A DNA stretch of 64,000 nucleotides from Kitasatospora acidiphila. GTDB taxonomy: Bacteria > Actinomycetota > Actinomycetes > Streptomycetales > Streptomycetaceae. How positions within the stretch are numbered: the stretch's first letter is position 1; each line of letters starts with the position of its first letter. The translations under genes were made by a program, and so were the position numbers. The stretch is taken from assembly GCF_006636205.1 (NCBI RefSeq), contig NZ_VIGB01000003.1, forward strand, positions 3,834,501 through 3,898,500, written 5' to 3'. The notes beneath the pieces were generated by a model. The model did no database searches and was not told the origin of the DNA. It worked only from the letters and a program-made list of their open reading frames with translations. This document shows positions 55,426-62,953 of this stretch, piece by piece.

Positions 55426-55469
55426 CTTATCCAAATGGATTGACCAAATGGATAAGAGCTGGCTAGTGT
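55426..55469 (+). promoter_or_regulatory. Promoter and palindromic operator
   Basis: Plus-strand promoter TTGACC (55440-55445) and TAGTGT (55464-55469), 18 bases apart. Over the -35 lies CTTATCCA (55426-55433) and TGGATAAG (55449-55456) with CCAAATGGAT twice in direct order. The A+T-rich palindrome is striking in this sequence and should bind a dimeric repressor controlling the hydrolase, and perhaps the divergent aldo/keto reductase. Confidence 0.65.
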
Positions 55470-55503
55470 TCAACTCGCCAACCACACCAAGGGGGAGCGC
55501 ACC

Positions 55504-56327
55504 ATGAACGGCACCGCCATCCGCGCCGAGCTGACCATCGACGGCCGCCGGCTGTCCTACCTCGACTTCGGCGGCACCGGCCGCCCGCTGGTCGCCCTGC
55601 ACGGCCACCTGTCGGAGGGCGCGGTCTTCACCCATCTCGCCCAGGCCGTCGGCCCCGAGTGGCGGGTCATCGCCCCCGACCAGCGCGGCCAGGGCGAATC
55701 CGACCGCGCCGACGACTACTCCCGCGACGGCTACCTCGGCGACCTGCTGGCCCTGCTCGACCACCTGGGCCTGGACCGCGTCGTGCTGCTCGGCCACTCC
55801 CTCGGGGCATCAACACCTACCAGTTCGCCGCCCGCCACCCCGAGCGGGTCGCCGCGATCGTCGACATCGAGGGCCCGGCCGCGCTCGGACTGGACGGCAG
55901 GAACCCTCCCCCAGCCTTCGGCCGGGGGTGCCCCCATGGCTTCCTGCTCAGCCTGCCCTACGACGCGCCGACCCGCGACGAGCTGGTGGCCGGCCTCGGC
56001 CCGGCCGCGCCGTACTTCGCCGACCGGCTGCGGCAGAACGCCGACGGCAGCTGGCGACTGCCCTTCCACCCGCAGGAGATGTACCAGTCGGAGGAGCTGG
56101 TGCACGGCGACCACTGGGCGGACTGGACGGCGAGCAGCTGCCCGGCGCTGCTGGTCCACGCCACCGAGGGCGTCGGCGCGCTGCCGGCCGGGCTGGTCGG
56201 CGAGATGGTCGGGCGCCGCCCCGGCACCACGGCGGTCCAGCTGGACTCCGACCACATGATCCCCACCACCGCGCCGGACGCCCTCGCGGCCGCCGTGCGC
56301 GAGTTCCTCGCCGCGCTCACCCAGTAG
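55504..56327 (+). CDS. Alpha/beta hydrolase (one frameshift; carries a repeat insert)
   Basis: An alpha/beta hydrolase with VALHGHLSEGAVF (oxyanion loop), nucleophile elbow LLGHSLG, and late QLDSDHMIP with the catalytic His. The frame breaks just after GHSLG; adding one G at the GGGG run 55804-55807 gives GHSLGGINTYQFAARHPERV. Repaired length is about 274 residues. Residues coded by 55901-55941 (NPPPAFGRGCPHG) come from a copy of the dispersed hairpin repeat inserted in frame before FLLSLPYDAPT. The insert is in the cap region, so the enzyme may still work. Substrate unknown. Confidence 0.8.
55901..55941 (-). repeat. Dispersed GC-rich hairpin repeat, copy 3 (inside the hydrolase)
   Basis: A 41-base copy that is the exact reverse complement of copy 4 at 56791-56831. 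It folds as CCCCCGGCC-GAA-GGCTGGGGG (one G-T pair). It encodes NPPPAFGRGCPHG in the hydrolase. Confidence 0.9.
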
Positions 56328-56337
56328 GTTCGGTGCC

Positions 56338-56846
56338 ATGACCGTTCCCGTGCTGCTGCTCCGCCCCGCCACCCGCGCCGACCTGCCGGCCGTGCCGGCC
56401 CTGCTCGCCGACGAGGAGCGGGTGGTGGATCCGGCGACGATCCGGGTCGGGGCGGAGTACGAACGCGCCTTCGCGGCGATCGAGGCCGACCCGCGCAACG
56501 AGCTGCTGGTGCTGGTCAAGGCAAGTGACGGGCCCGACGGCGGCACGGTGCTGGGCTGCCTGCAGGCCACCTACATCCCCGGACTCGGAAAGGGCGGCGC
56601 GGAACGGGCGTTGATCGAGGCGGTGCGGATCCGCGCGGACCGGCGCGGGGGCGGGCTCGGCCGGACGCTGATGGAGCAGGCCCTCGCCCGGGCCCGGGCC
56701 CGCGCCCGCGGCTGCGCGCTGGTCCAACTGACCAGCGACAAGCGGCGCGAGGACGCGCACCGGTTCTACGAGCGGCTGGGCTTCGCCCGCAGCCATGGGG
56801 GCACCCCCGGCCGAAGGCTGGGGGAGGGTTCAAGCTCGCGCTCTGA
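56338..56846 (+). CDS. GNAT acetyltransferase with repeat-disrupted C-terminus
   Basis: A GNAT N-acetyltransferase: LLLRPATRADLPAVPALLADEE, then VLGCLQATYIPG and the acetyl-CoA loop VRIRADRRGGGLGRTLME, followed by CALVQLTSDKRREDAHRFYERLGF. The family would end in SHEGFKLAL-stop, and GFKLAL-TGA is present at 56829-56846, but between them lies copy 4 of the dispersed repeat. In the present sequence the frame is off by one base after the repeat and runs on to 57132 through antisense of the next gene. Adding one G within the repeat restores the proper stop. About 170 residues when repaired. Confidence 0.75.
56791..56831 (+). repeat. Dispersed GC-rich hairpin repeat, copy 4 (end of the GNAT gene)
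   Basis: AGCCATGGGGGCACCCCCGG followed by CCGAAGGCTGGGGGAGGGTTC, 41 bases, identical in reverse to copy 3 about 850 bases to the left. It has two alternative hairpins: GGGGG-CA-CCCCC and CCCCCGGCC-GAA-GGCTGGGGG. Confidence 0.9.
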
Positions 56847-56850
56847 CGTC

Positions 56851-56903
56851 CGTTCACCACTGATGGGCCGTTCACACTGGTGGGCCGTTCACCACTGGTG
56901 GGC
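56851..56903. repeat. Three tandem 17-18 base repeats
   Basis: CGTTCACCACTGATGGGC (56851-56868), CGTTCACACTGGTGGGC (56869-56885) and CGTTCACCACTGGTGGGC (56886-56903). The last unit contains the stop codon and last codons of the minus-strand MBL gene; the others lie downstream of it. It looks like tandem duplication of the gene end. Confidence 0.85.
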
Positions 56904-57761
56904 CGTGAAGTCGACCGGCTGCGGCCGCAGTCGGGCCACGTGGGCGGTCAACGCACGCAGCTGCTCGGCCATCTCCTCGGGCGGCAGCTGCCGGCGGTCG
57001 CCGTGCCCCGGGAGCACCCACTCGAAGTGCAGCAGCGGCGCGGTGCGGGCCAGCGAGGCGGCCAGGGCCTCGATGGAGTACCAGGTGACGTGCTCGGCGA
57101 CGGACAGGGCGCCCTTGGTGCGCGACCAGTAGAGGCTGTCGCCGCTGAAGCAGTACCGCTGGTCGGCGACGAACAGGACGCTGCCCTCGGTGTGCCCGGG
57201 CAGCGGGTGGGCGATCACGCCGTCGGCGATCTCGGTGGGGTCGGTGCCGCGCAGCACCCGGTCGGCGTCGGGCGCGGCGGCCAGGTCGCCCTCGTGGATC
57301 CACAGCCGGGCGCCGAACCGGTCGGCGTACCGGCGGCCGTGCGCGACATGGTCCCGGTGGGTCAGCAGTACGTCGGTCACCGGCCCCGACTTCTCGTAGC
57401 GGGCCGCGAGTTGCTCGGACCAGCGGGGCGTGTCGACCATCATCAGGGTGCCGCCAGGGCGCCGCAGCAGATAGGAGTTGGCGGCGGCGGTGTGCGGCGA
57501 GTTGTGGCCGCAGAGCAGCACGTTCTCGTCGAGCGCCAGCGGGAACGGGTCCGCCGCCTGGTCGAGCGGGCGGTGCGGGTGCCGGATCGAGCGGGTGTGG
57601 CAGGCGAACGCGGCGGCGTTCACCTGGGCCGCCTCGGCGGCGTCGAGCGGCTGGCGCAGCATCTCGGACCGTCCGTCGACCTCCCCGATCAGGCCGGGCG
57701 CGAGCTGCCGCGCCACATCGCAGTTGGTGCAACGGTCGTCCACGTACCAGTCGTCGTCCAT
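56889..57761 (-). CDS. MBL-fold hydrolase with N-terminal ferredoxin-like Cys motif
   Basis: A 290-residue protein. Residues about 8-60 have DDRCTNCDVARQLAPG and a later FACHT, a short Cys arrangement like a ferredoxin-type or zinc site. The rest is a metallo-beta-lactamase fold with PLPGHTEGSV, FSGDSLYW and LPGHGDRRQ, but the first metal motif reads LTHRDHVAHG instead of HxHxDH, so the Asp ligand is absent and metal use may differ. The ATG at 57759-57761 has GGGGGCG upstream; the frame extends 35 residues further without a better start. Its 3' end lies in tandem repeats. Confidence 0.78.
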   Translation of the reverse strand: MDDDWYVDDRCTNCDVARQLAPGLIGEVDGRSEMLRQPLDAAEAAQVNAAAFACHTRSIRHPHRPLDQAADPFPLALDENVLLCGHNSPHTAAANSYLLRRPGGTLMMVDTPRWSEQLAARYEKSGPVTDVLLTHRDHVAHGRRYADRFGARLWIHEGDLAAAPDADRVLRGTDPTEIADGVIAHPLPGHTEGSVLFVADQRYCFSGDSLYWSRTKGALSVAEHVTWYSIEALAASLARTAPLLHFEWVLPGHGDRRQLPPEEMAEQLRALTAHVARLRPQPVDFTAHQW

Positions 57762-58032
57762 GGTGGCGCCCCCAGGAATGGTGTGATCGGTCGGCCGAGC
57801 GGCCGCCCCTCCAGGGTTGCTCGCTTCGGGGGCAAAGCGGAAGGGGGCACCGGTCTTGTTGTTCACCGCCGGTGTTGCTCTGCTGGGCTTTTGCCGGGAC
57901 TTCTGCCGGAGCTTCTGTCACCGGATCGGGTGATGGATGACGCGGCGCGGTAAGGGCCCGGCGTTCTCCCGCTCATCTCCAGCAGGCCGCACCCGGCGGC
58001 CGCCCGGTGCCGCGACCGAAGGAGATCCGCCC

Positions 58033-58479
58033 ATGACCGTCGTCCCGCTCGACCCCGCTTCCCCCGCTTCGCACGCGGTGGGCCTCGACTTCGACCAGAC
58101 GCTGGTCGCCCACGACGACGGCTGGCAGGACGGCCGCATCTACGGCGACCCGATCCCCGGCGCCATCGAGGCGCTGCACACGCTCGCCGCCGTCCGCTCG
58201 GTGTTCGTCGTCACGGCCCGGCACCCCCGCTTCCACCCGGCGGTCGCGGCCTGGCTGACCCGCCACTCCGGGCTGGACGCGATCGTGGACGACTCCCCCG
58301 ACCGCGCCTACTGGCTGGAGCGCGACCGGCTGCTGGTGACCAACAAGAAGCTCGGCGCGGCCTGTTACGTCGACGACCGCGCCATCCGCTTCATGGGCGA
58401 CTGGACCGCCACCCTCGCCCAGGCCAAGCACGCGATCGGCTTGGGAGAGGGGACGGCGCCGTTCACCAGGGTGTGTTGA
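58033..58479 (+). CDS. Small HAD-like hydrolase
   Basis: A 148-residue HAD-fold protein. The nucleophile motif is GLDFDQTLVAHDDG, motif 2 VFVVTARHPRF (Thr), and the C-terminal motif YVDDRAIRF holds the acidic pair. It lacks an obvious cap domain, so it probably acts on large or phosphorylated substrates; its identity is unknown. The ATG at 58033 has AAGGAG 9 bases upstream. It converges with the GGR-family gene, 14 bases between stops. Confidence 0.82.
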   Translation: MTVVPLDPASPASHAVGLDFDQTLVAHDDGWQDGRIYGDPIPGAIEALHTLAAVRSVFVVTARHPRFHPAVAAWLTRHSGLDAIVDDSPDRAYWLERDRLLVTNKKLGAACYVDDRAIRFMGDWTATLAQAKHAIGLGEGTAPFTRVC

Positions 58480-58493
58480 CGCCCCAGCAGGCG

Positions 58494-59776
58494 TCAGGCG
58501 TTCGGGGCCACCCGGGAGAGGCCGTTGATGATGCGGTCCATCGCGTCGCCGCCCTGCGGGTCGGTGAGGTTGGCGAGCAGCTTCAGGGTGAAGCGCATCA
58601 GCATCGGGTGGGTGAGGCCGCGCTGGGTGGCGAGCTTCATCACCTTGGGGTTGCTGATCAGCTTCACGAAGGCGCGGCCCAGCGAGTAGTAACCGCCGTA
58701 GACGTCCTTCAGCACCACCGGGTAGCCCTGCAACGCCCGCTCCCGGCCGCCCGCGGTGACCCGGGCCTGGGCCTGGATGATGGTGCGGGCGGCGATCTGG
58801 CCGGACTCCATGGCGTAGGCGATGCCCTCGCCGTTGAAGGGGTTGACCATGCCGCCCGCGTCGCCGACCAGCAGCAGGCCGCGGGTGTAGTGCGGCTGGC
58901 GGTTGAAGGCCATCGGGAGGGCGGCACCGCGGATCGGGTCGGTCATGTTCTCGGGGTGTAGCCCCACTCCTCGGGCATGTTGGCGACCCAGCGCTTCAGC
59001 ACCTCGCGCCAGTCCAGCTCACCGAAGGCCGGGGAGGAGTCCAGGATGCCGAGGCCGACGTTGGAGGTGCCGTCGCCCATGCCGAAGATCCAGCCGTAGC
59101 CGGGCAGCAGCTTGCGCTCGCCGCCGCGCTCGTCCCACAGCTCCAGCCAGGACTCCAGGTAGTCGTCCTCGGAGCGCGGCGACTTGAAGTAGGTGCGGTA
59201 GGCCACGCCCATCGGACGGTCCTCGCGCCGGTGCAGGCCCATGGCGATGGAGAGCCGGGTGGAGTTGCCGTCGGCGGCGACCACCAGCGGCGCCCGGAAG
59301 GTCACTTCGCGCTTCTCGGGACCGAGCTTGGCCGTCACACCGATGATCCGACCGGTGCGGTCCTCGATCACCGGGCCGGAGACGTTGCAGCGCTCGTACA
59401 GCTTGGCGCCGGCCTTCTCGGCCTGACGGACCAGCAGTTCGTCGAAGTCGGCGCGCTTGCGCACCAGGCCGTAGTCCGGGAACGAGGAGAGCTCCGGCCA
59501 GTCCAGCTCCAGCTTGACGCCGCCGGCGATGATCCGCAGGCCGCGGTTGTGCAGCCAGCCGTTCTCGGTGGAGACGTCGATGCCCATGTCCACCAGCTGC
59601 TTGGTGGCCCGCGGGGTCAGGCCGTCGCCGCAGACCTTCTCGCGCGGGAACTCCGTCTTCTCCAGCAGCAGCACGTCCAGCCCGCTCTGGGCCAGGTAGT
59701 ACGCGGTGGCGGATCCGGCCGGGCCGGCGCCGACCACGATGACGTCAGCACTGCTCTCGACGGCGTTCTCGGTCAC
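58494..59776 (-). CDS. Geranylgeranyl reductase family FAD protein (one frameshift)
   Basis: A flavoprotein of the geranylgeranyl reductase family: VIVVGAGPAGSATAYYLAQSGLDVLLLEK, FPREKVCGDGLTPRATKQL, VVAADGNSTRLS, and in the second frame GLLLVGDAGGMVNPFNGEGIAYAMESG. One missing base in the GGGG run 58953-58956 separates EEWGYTP from ENMTDPIRGAA. Repaired length is about 427 residues. In actinobacteria this gene commonly lies near nuo and related enzymes (MenJ) reduce the menaquinone side chain, which suits the setting. GTG start at 59774-59776. Confidence 0.88.
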
Positions 59777-59847
59777 CTGCGCACACTCCTGAGCACTACA
59801 GCGCTGCTTTCAGCGCTACTCGGCAGCGCTGGACGGTCCTCGGCAGT

Positions 59848-61530
59848 CTACGGGGTGGGCTCCGCGCCGGACGGGGTGTCCCCTCCGTCGGGCGGGGCGT
59901 CCCCGTTCACCGGCTGCTCGCCGTCCAGCGGACCGGCTATCACCCACAGGTCCTCGAAGCGCTGCCGCCGCCGGGCCACCTTGTCCTCGCTGAGCACCAG
60001 CAGGGTGCTGGCCACCATCAGATCGGGCCCGGCGGAATCGTCGGACCCGCTCTGGTCGGTCTGCACCTCGTAGCTGATGGCGTGGTCGAAGACGATGAAG
60101 TCGGACATCGGCCGCCGCACCCAGGCCGGCAGATCCCGCACGGCGACCATCCGGACGTTCAGCCCCAGGTCCCGATGGGTGCAGCCGACCCGGCGGATCC
60201 GCTCGGCCGCACGCTGGTCGGAGCTCTGCAGCACGAAGATCCGCCGCACCGGCACGCCGCGCCGCACCGCCGCACGCTGGGCGTCCAGGTAGCGGCGACC
60301 CAGCTCGGTGCTCCAGAAGCCGATGTCGACGGCGGTGCTGATGGCGTCGATGGCGGTGGCGGCGCTGTGGGTGAGGGTGAGCAGCCAGTCCTGGTCCTCG
60401 CCGTCGTAGGCGGCCTGACCGGCCTTCAGCTCCTTCAGCAGGTCGGAGAGCCGGCGCAGCTCGCGACGCGTGAAGGCGCCGACGATGGCCGGCTGATGGT
60501 CGCCCAACTCGGTGATGTTGTTGACCAGTTGGGTCATCACACCGTTGGCGAGCGGGGTCTTCTGCAGCCGGTCGAAGAGCTCGGTGGCGTGGCTGACCTG
60601 CGAGGCCAGGTGGTCACGGACTCGCTGAACGGCCGCCGCCCACTGACGGGTCAGACCAGGACTGGTCTCCAAACTCTCCCAGGCCTGGGCCAGCACGCCG
60701 GTCAGCCGGGCGCCGGGCATCCACAGGTGAAGTAAGTGGTTCACTGCCGGACGCAGTACCCGAGTCGGCTCGGCGCCCGAGGCCGAGCCGAGGCCGCTGC
60801 GTTCGATCAGCTGGAGCAGGGTGGTCAGCAGCCAGTCATGCAGGGCCAGATCTTCGCAGAAGGCGGCCACCGCGACCGGGTCCACCCGTTCCAGGGTGAG
60901 CCGCAGGGTGCGCAGGGTGTCGTTCTCGATGGTGAAGTGCGCCGCAGGCGGGCCCAGGGCGGCGGTCCACAGCAGCCGGGTACGACTGGACTCCAACGGG
61001 GCCCTACCGTCCAACCGGCCCCGGGTCTGAACGTCGGCCAGGAGCCGGTCGGCTATGGCGCTCAGATCCAGCCACCCTGGTGACGGCGCACCGAGGAATC
61101 CGTCCATCAGGTCCTCGTCGGCGACCGGTCCGGTGGGCTCGATGGTGCCGGGACGGGCCAGATAGTGACCCCAGGGTCGCCGCTGGCCCGTTCCCCGCTC
61201 GCCGATCCGCACCCGTGCCGAGGACTGGAGCAGCCGCCCCTCGGTGAGTACAGCCTGCGCCAACACCGTGCCGACCCCGCGGACGGTGCGGCGGGAGCCG
61301 GTGGGCAGCTTGCAGTCCACACCGGTCAGCAGGCCGGCCGAGCGGACCTGCTGATTGGGGCGCGTGGAGCTGACAACCCGTTCGCCGTGGCGCAGTTGAA
61401 GTAGGTCACGTGCGGCAGGCCGGGACAGTTCGACGGAGTGCTGGAGCAGGCTGGTGCGGACCTCCCCCAACAGCAACTTCCCACTTCCAGTCCTGCCCTC
61501 GTCCGGAGGCTGCCGCCAGCCACCACTCAT
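59848..61530 (-). CDS. SCO2521-like N-terminus fused to a helical/PLD-like domain protein
   Basis: A 560-residue protein of unknown function. Residues about 12-120 (LLLGEVRTSLLQHSVELSRP, GLLTGVDCKLPTGS, RPWGHYLARPGTIE) match what I recall of the SCO2521 family. The middle is helical (FCEDLALHDWLLTTLLQLIERSG, LRPAVNHLLHLWMPGARL). The C-terminal 150 residues (RRGVPVRRIFVLQSSDQRAAERI, RRPMSDFIVFDHAISYEV) resemble the non-catalytic PLD-like sensor domain seen in some regulators and conflict-system proteins, without the HKD motif. The ATG overlaps the stop of the SCO2522-like gene (ATGA), so the two are coupled. Last 30 residues are Pro/Gly/Asp-rich. Confidence 0.7.
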   Translation of the reverse strand: MSGGWRQPPDEGRTGSGKLLLGEVRTSLLQHSVELSRPAARDLLQLRHGERVVSSTRPNQQVRSAGLLTGVDCKLPTGSRRTVRGVGTVLAQAVLTEGRLLQSSARVRIGERGTGQRRPWGHYLARPGTIEPTGPVADEDLMDGFLGAPSPGWLDLSAIADRLLADVQTRGRLDGRAPLESSRTRLLWTAALGPPAAHFTIENDTLRTLRLTLERVDPVAVAAFCEDLALHDWLLTTLLQLIERSGLGSASGAEPTRVLRPAVNHLLHLWMPGARLTGVLAQAWESLETSPGLTRQWAAAVQRVRDHLASQVSHATELFDRLQKTPLANGVMTQLVNNITELGDHQPAIVGAFTRRELRRLSDLLKELKAGQAAYDGEDQDWLLTLTHSAATAIDAISTAVDIGFWSTELGRRYLDAQRAAVRRGVPVRRIFVLQSSDQRAAERIRRVGCTHRDLGLNVRMVAVRDLPAWVRRPMSDFIVFDHAISYEVQTDQSGSDDSAGPDLMVASTLLVLSEDKVARRRQRFEDLWVIAGPLDGEQPVNGDAPPDGGDTPSGAEPTP

Positions 61531-62480
61531 GACGGACCGTGGAAGACGTACCCGACCCGCTCGCGCACATCCCCCGGCAGGCTGACTCCCTCCTGCCGGG
61601 CTCGCTCGACGAGCTGGCGCAGGACCGTCTCCTCTGGCAACCACTGGCCTAGAACGACCTTCACCGCATGCTCAATGGGCAGGAAGCGGGAGGCCAGCAC
61701 CGAAACCGTCCGGTATGCGGCGAACGGAGCGGCACCGTCGGTGAGTTGGAGCAGGGGTGGCAGGGCCTCCCAGGAGTCGGGGAGGGCCCCGGTGGCCCGC
61801 TCCGGGCGCAGCACCTCCTGTCCCTCCTCGTTGCGAAGCAGGCCCAGTCGCAGCAACTGCCACACGGCGGCCAGGAATGCGCAGGACCAAGTGCGCATGC
61901 CCTGCTGCTCGTCCCAGAGTTCGACGTCCAGGAATACCGAGTGGCGCCGGGCCTCGATCTCCCACGGCGGCTGCCAGCCGGGGACACGCACACTCACCAT
62001 GTTGTCACCAGCCGGAGAGCGTTCGCCGTTGCTCAGCCAGCCGGTTGCGGTGACGGGCGGGCGCGAACCGTTACTGCCGGGCGGCGGGGAGGGCACCAAG
62101 CGGGCCTCGACCAGTTTGGCCGGCTGCACGGCGCCAGCCTCGGAACAGGCGGACTCGCGGGCCAGGTAGTCGATCACCAGCCCGGCGGCGGCGGCCTCCT
62201 GGAGGATCTGCGGCACCACCTCGGCGGGCGAGGAGAACCGGGTGAAGTAGTCGTCGATCAGGAAGCATGTGCTGATCCGCGGATGGCGTCCGAGCTGGGC
62301 GGCGCAAGCCTGGCGGGCTGCCTGGGCCCAAGCGCCGACCAGGCTGAACTGCTCACGCAGCCGCTCTGGGCCAGCTTTGAAGTCGTCCATGTAGAGGTGG
62401 CCCAGTTCCAGCGAGAGGTGGGCCAGTGGCAGCGCCACTGTGCGCGGGTCGGCGCAGGCCTCCCGGAATGTCGTGTCCAT
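61527..62480 (-). CDS. SCO2522-like protein
   Basis: A 317-residue protein with ALPLAHLSLELGHLYMDDF, ISTCFLIDDYFTRFSSPAEVVPQILQEAAAAG, and VFLDVELWDEQQGMRTWSCAFLAAVWQLLRLGLL, as I recall from the SCO2522 family of actinobacteria. Function unknown. The ATG has GGGAGGG at good spacing and lies 19 bases after a micro-ORF. It is coupled to the 560-residue gene. In S. coelicolor related genes sit together with a P-loop protein and a methyltransferase (SCO2523-2525); those are not in this window. Confidence 0.72.
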   Translation of the reverse strand: MDTTFREACADPRTVALPLAHLSLELGHLYMDDFKAGPERLREQFSLVGAWAQAARQACAAQLGRHPRISTCFLIDDYFTRFSSPAEVVPQILQEAAAAGLVIDYLARESACSEAGAVQPAKLVEARLVPSPPPGSNGSRPPVTATGWLSNGERSPAGDNMVSVRVPGWQPPWEIEARRHSVFLDVELWDEQQGMRTWSCAFLAAVWQLLRLGLLRNEEGQEVLRPERATGALPDSWEALPPLLQLTDGAAPFAAYRTVSVLASRFLPIEHAVKVVLGQWLPEETVLRQLVERARQEGVSLPGDVRERVGYVFHGPS

Positions 62481-62499
62481 CGTCCCTCCCCCGCCGCTG

Positions 62500-62625
62500 C
62501 TAACAACGGCGCCCCCAGCAATGGTCCTCGGTCAGAGCCTCGGCCAGGTCAGCGAAAGTCTGTGCGGTGTCCAAGCCGGCTACATGCTCGAACAGCATGT
62601 AGCCGGTGATGAACTGCTCTACCAC
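62500..62625 (-). CDS. Micro-ORF, 41 residues, Cys at the C-terminus
   Basis: A 41-residue frame, VVEQFITGYMLFEHVAGLDT...LAEALTEDHCWGRRC. The GTG start overlaps the stop of the preceding 46-residue frame (GTGGTAG), which suggests coupling, and the stop is 19 bases before the SCO2522-like gene. An acidic helical part followed by HCWGRRC could be a leader-core arrangement, but no modification enzyme is nearby. No family recognised. Confidence 0.45.
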   Translation of the reverse strand: MVEQFITGYMLFEHVAGLDTAQTFADLAEALTEDHCWGRRC

Positions 62626-62759
62626 TGCGGCACCTGATCGAGCGACGCCTTGCCCGGCACTCGGAGCGGCCCGAACTCGTGGTGGGCGGCGAGCTGGCCC
62701 AACTCCCCGTCGCATGTCCTCCCCCACCACACCTGGGCCGACTGCAGGTCGGTGAACAT
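62619..62759 (-). CDS. Micro-ORF, 46 residues
   Basis: A 46-residue frame, MFTDLQSAQVWWGRTCDGEL...HEFGPLRVPGKASLDQVPQW, from ATG at 62757-62759, stop overlapping the next micro-ORF by 7 bases. It is hydrophilic with two Trp and a Cys and looks protein-like. No ribosome site is clear, and a stop codon lies 13 codons upstream in frame. It may be a real small gene or the remnant of a larger one. Confidence 0.4.
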   Translation of the reverse strand: MFTDLQSAQVWWGRTCDGELGQLAAHHEFGPLRVPGKASLDQVPQW

Positions 62760-62953
62760 CAATGCCCGACGAGTCCACCGATGGAACAGTAGCTAACACA
62801 TCGTCAGATTGACCAGCTTCGGCAACGCGCTCACGTCCGCGGCGCGTTGGAGAGCCTGGGAGCGATCCGGATCCGCTATTGCCGCCCCTCGTACAGGAGC
62901 GAGAGGCTGGCCCAGCTGCACTCCGGCGAGCTCCGGCAGAGAGGACCAACCCC

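Noticed and set aside
56338..57132. A 264-residue GNAT protein running into the MBL gene
   Set aside because: Everything after the repeat is antisense of the MBL gene. The normal end GFKLAL-stop exists one frame away at 56846.
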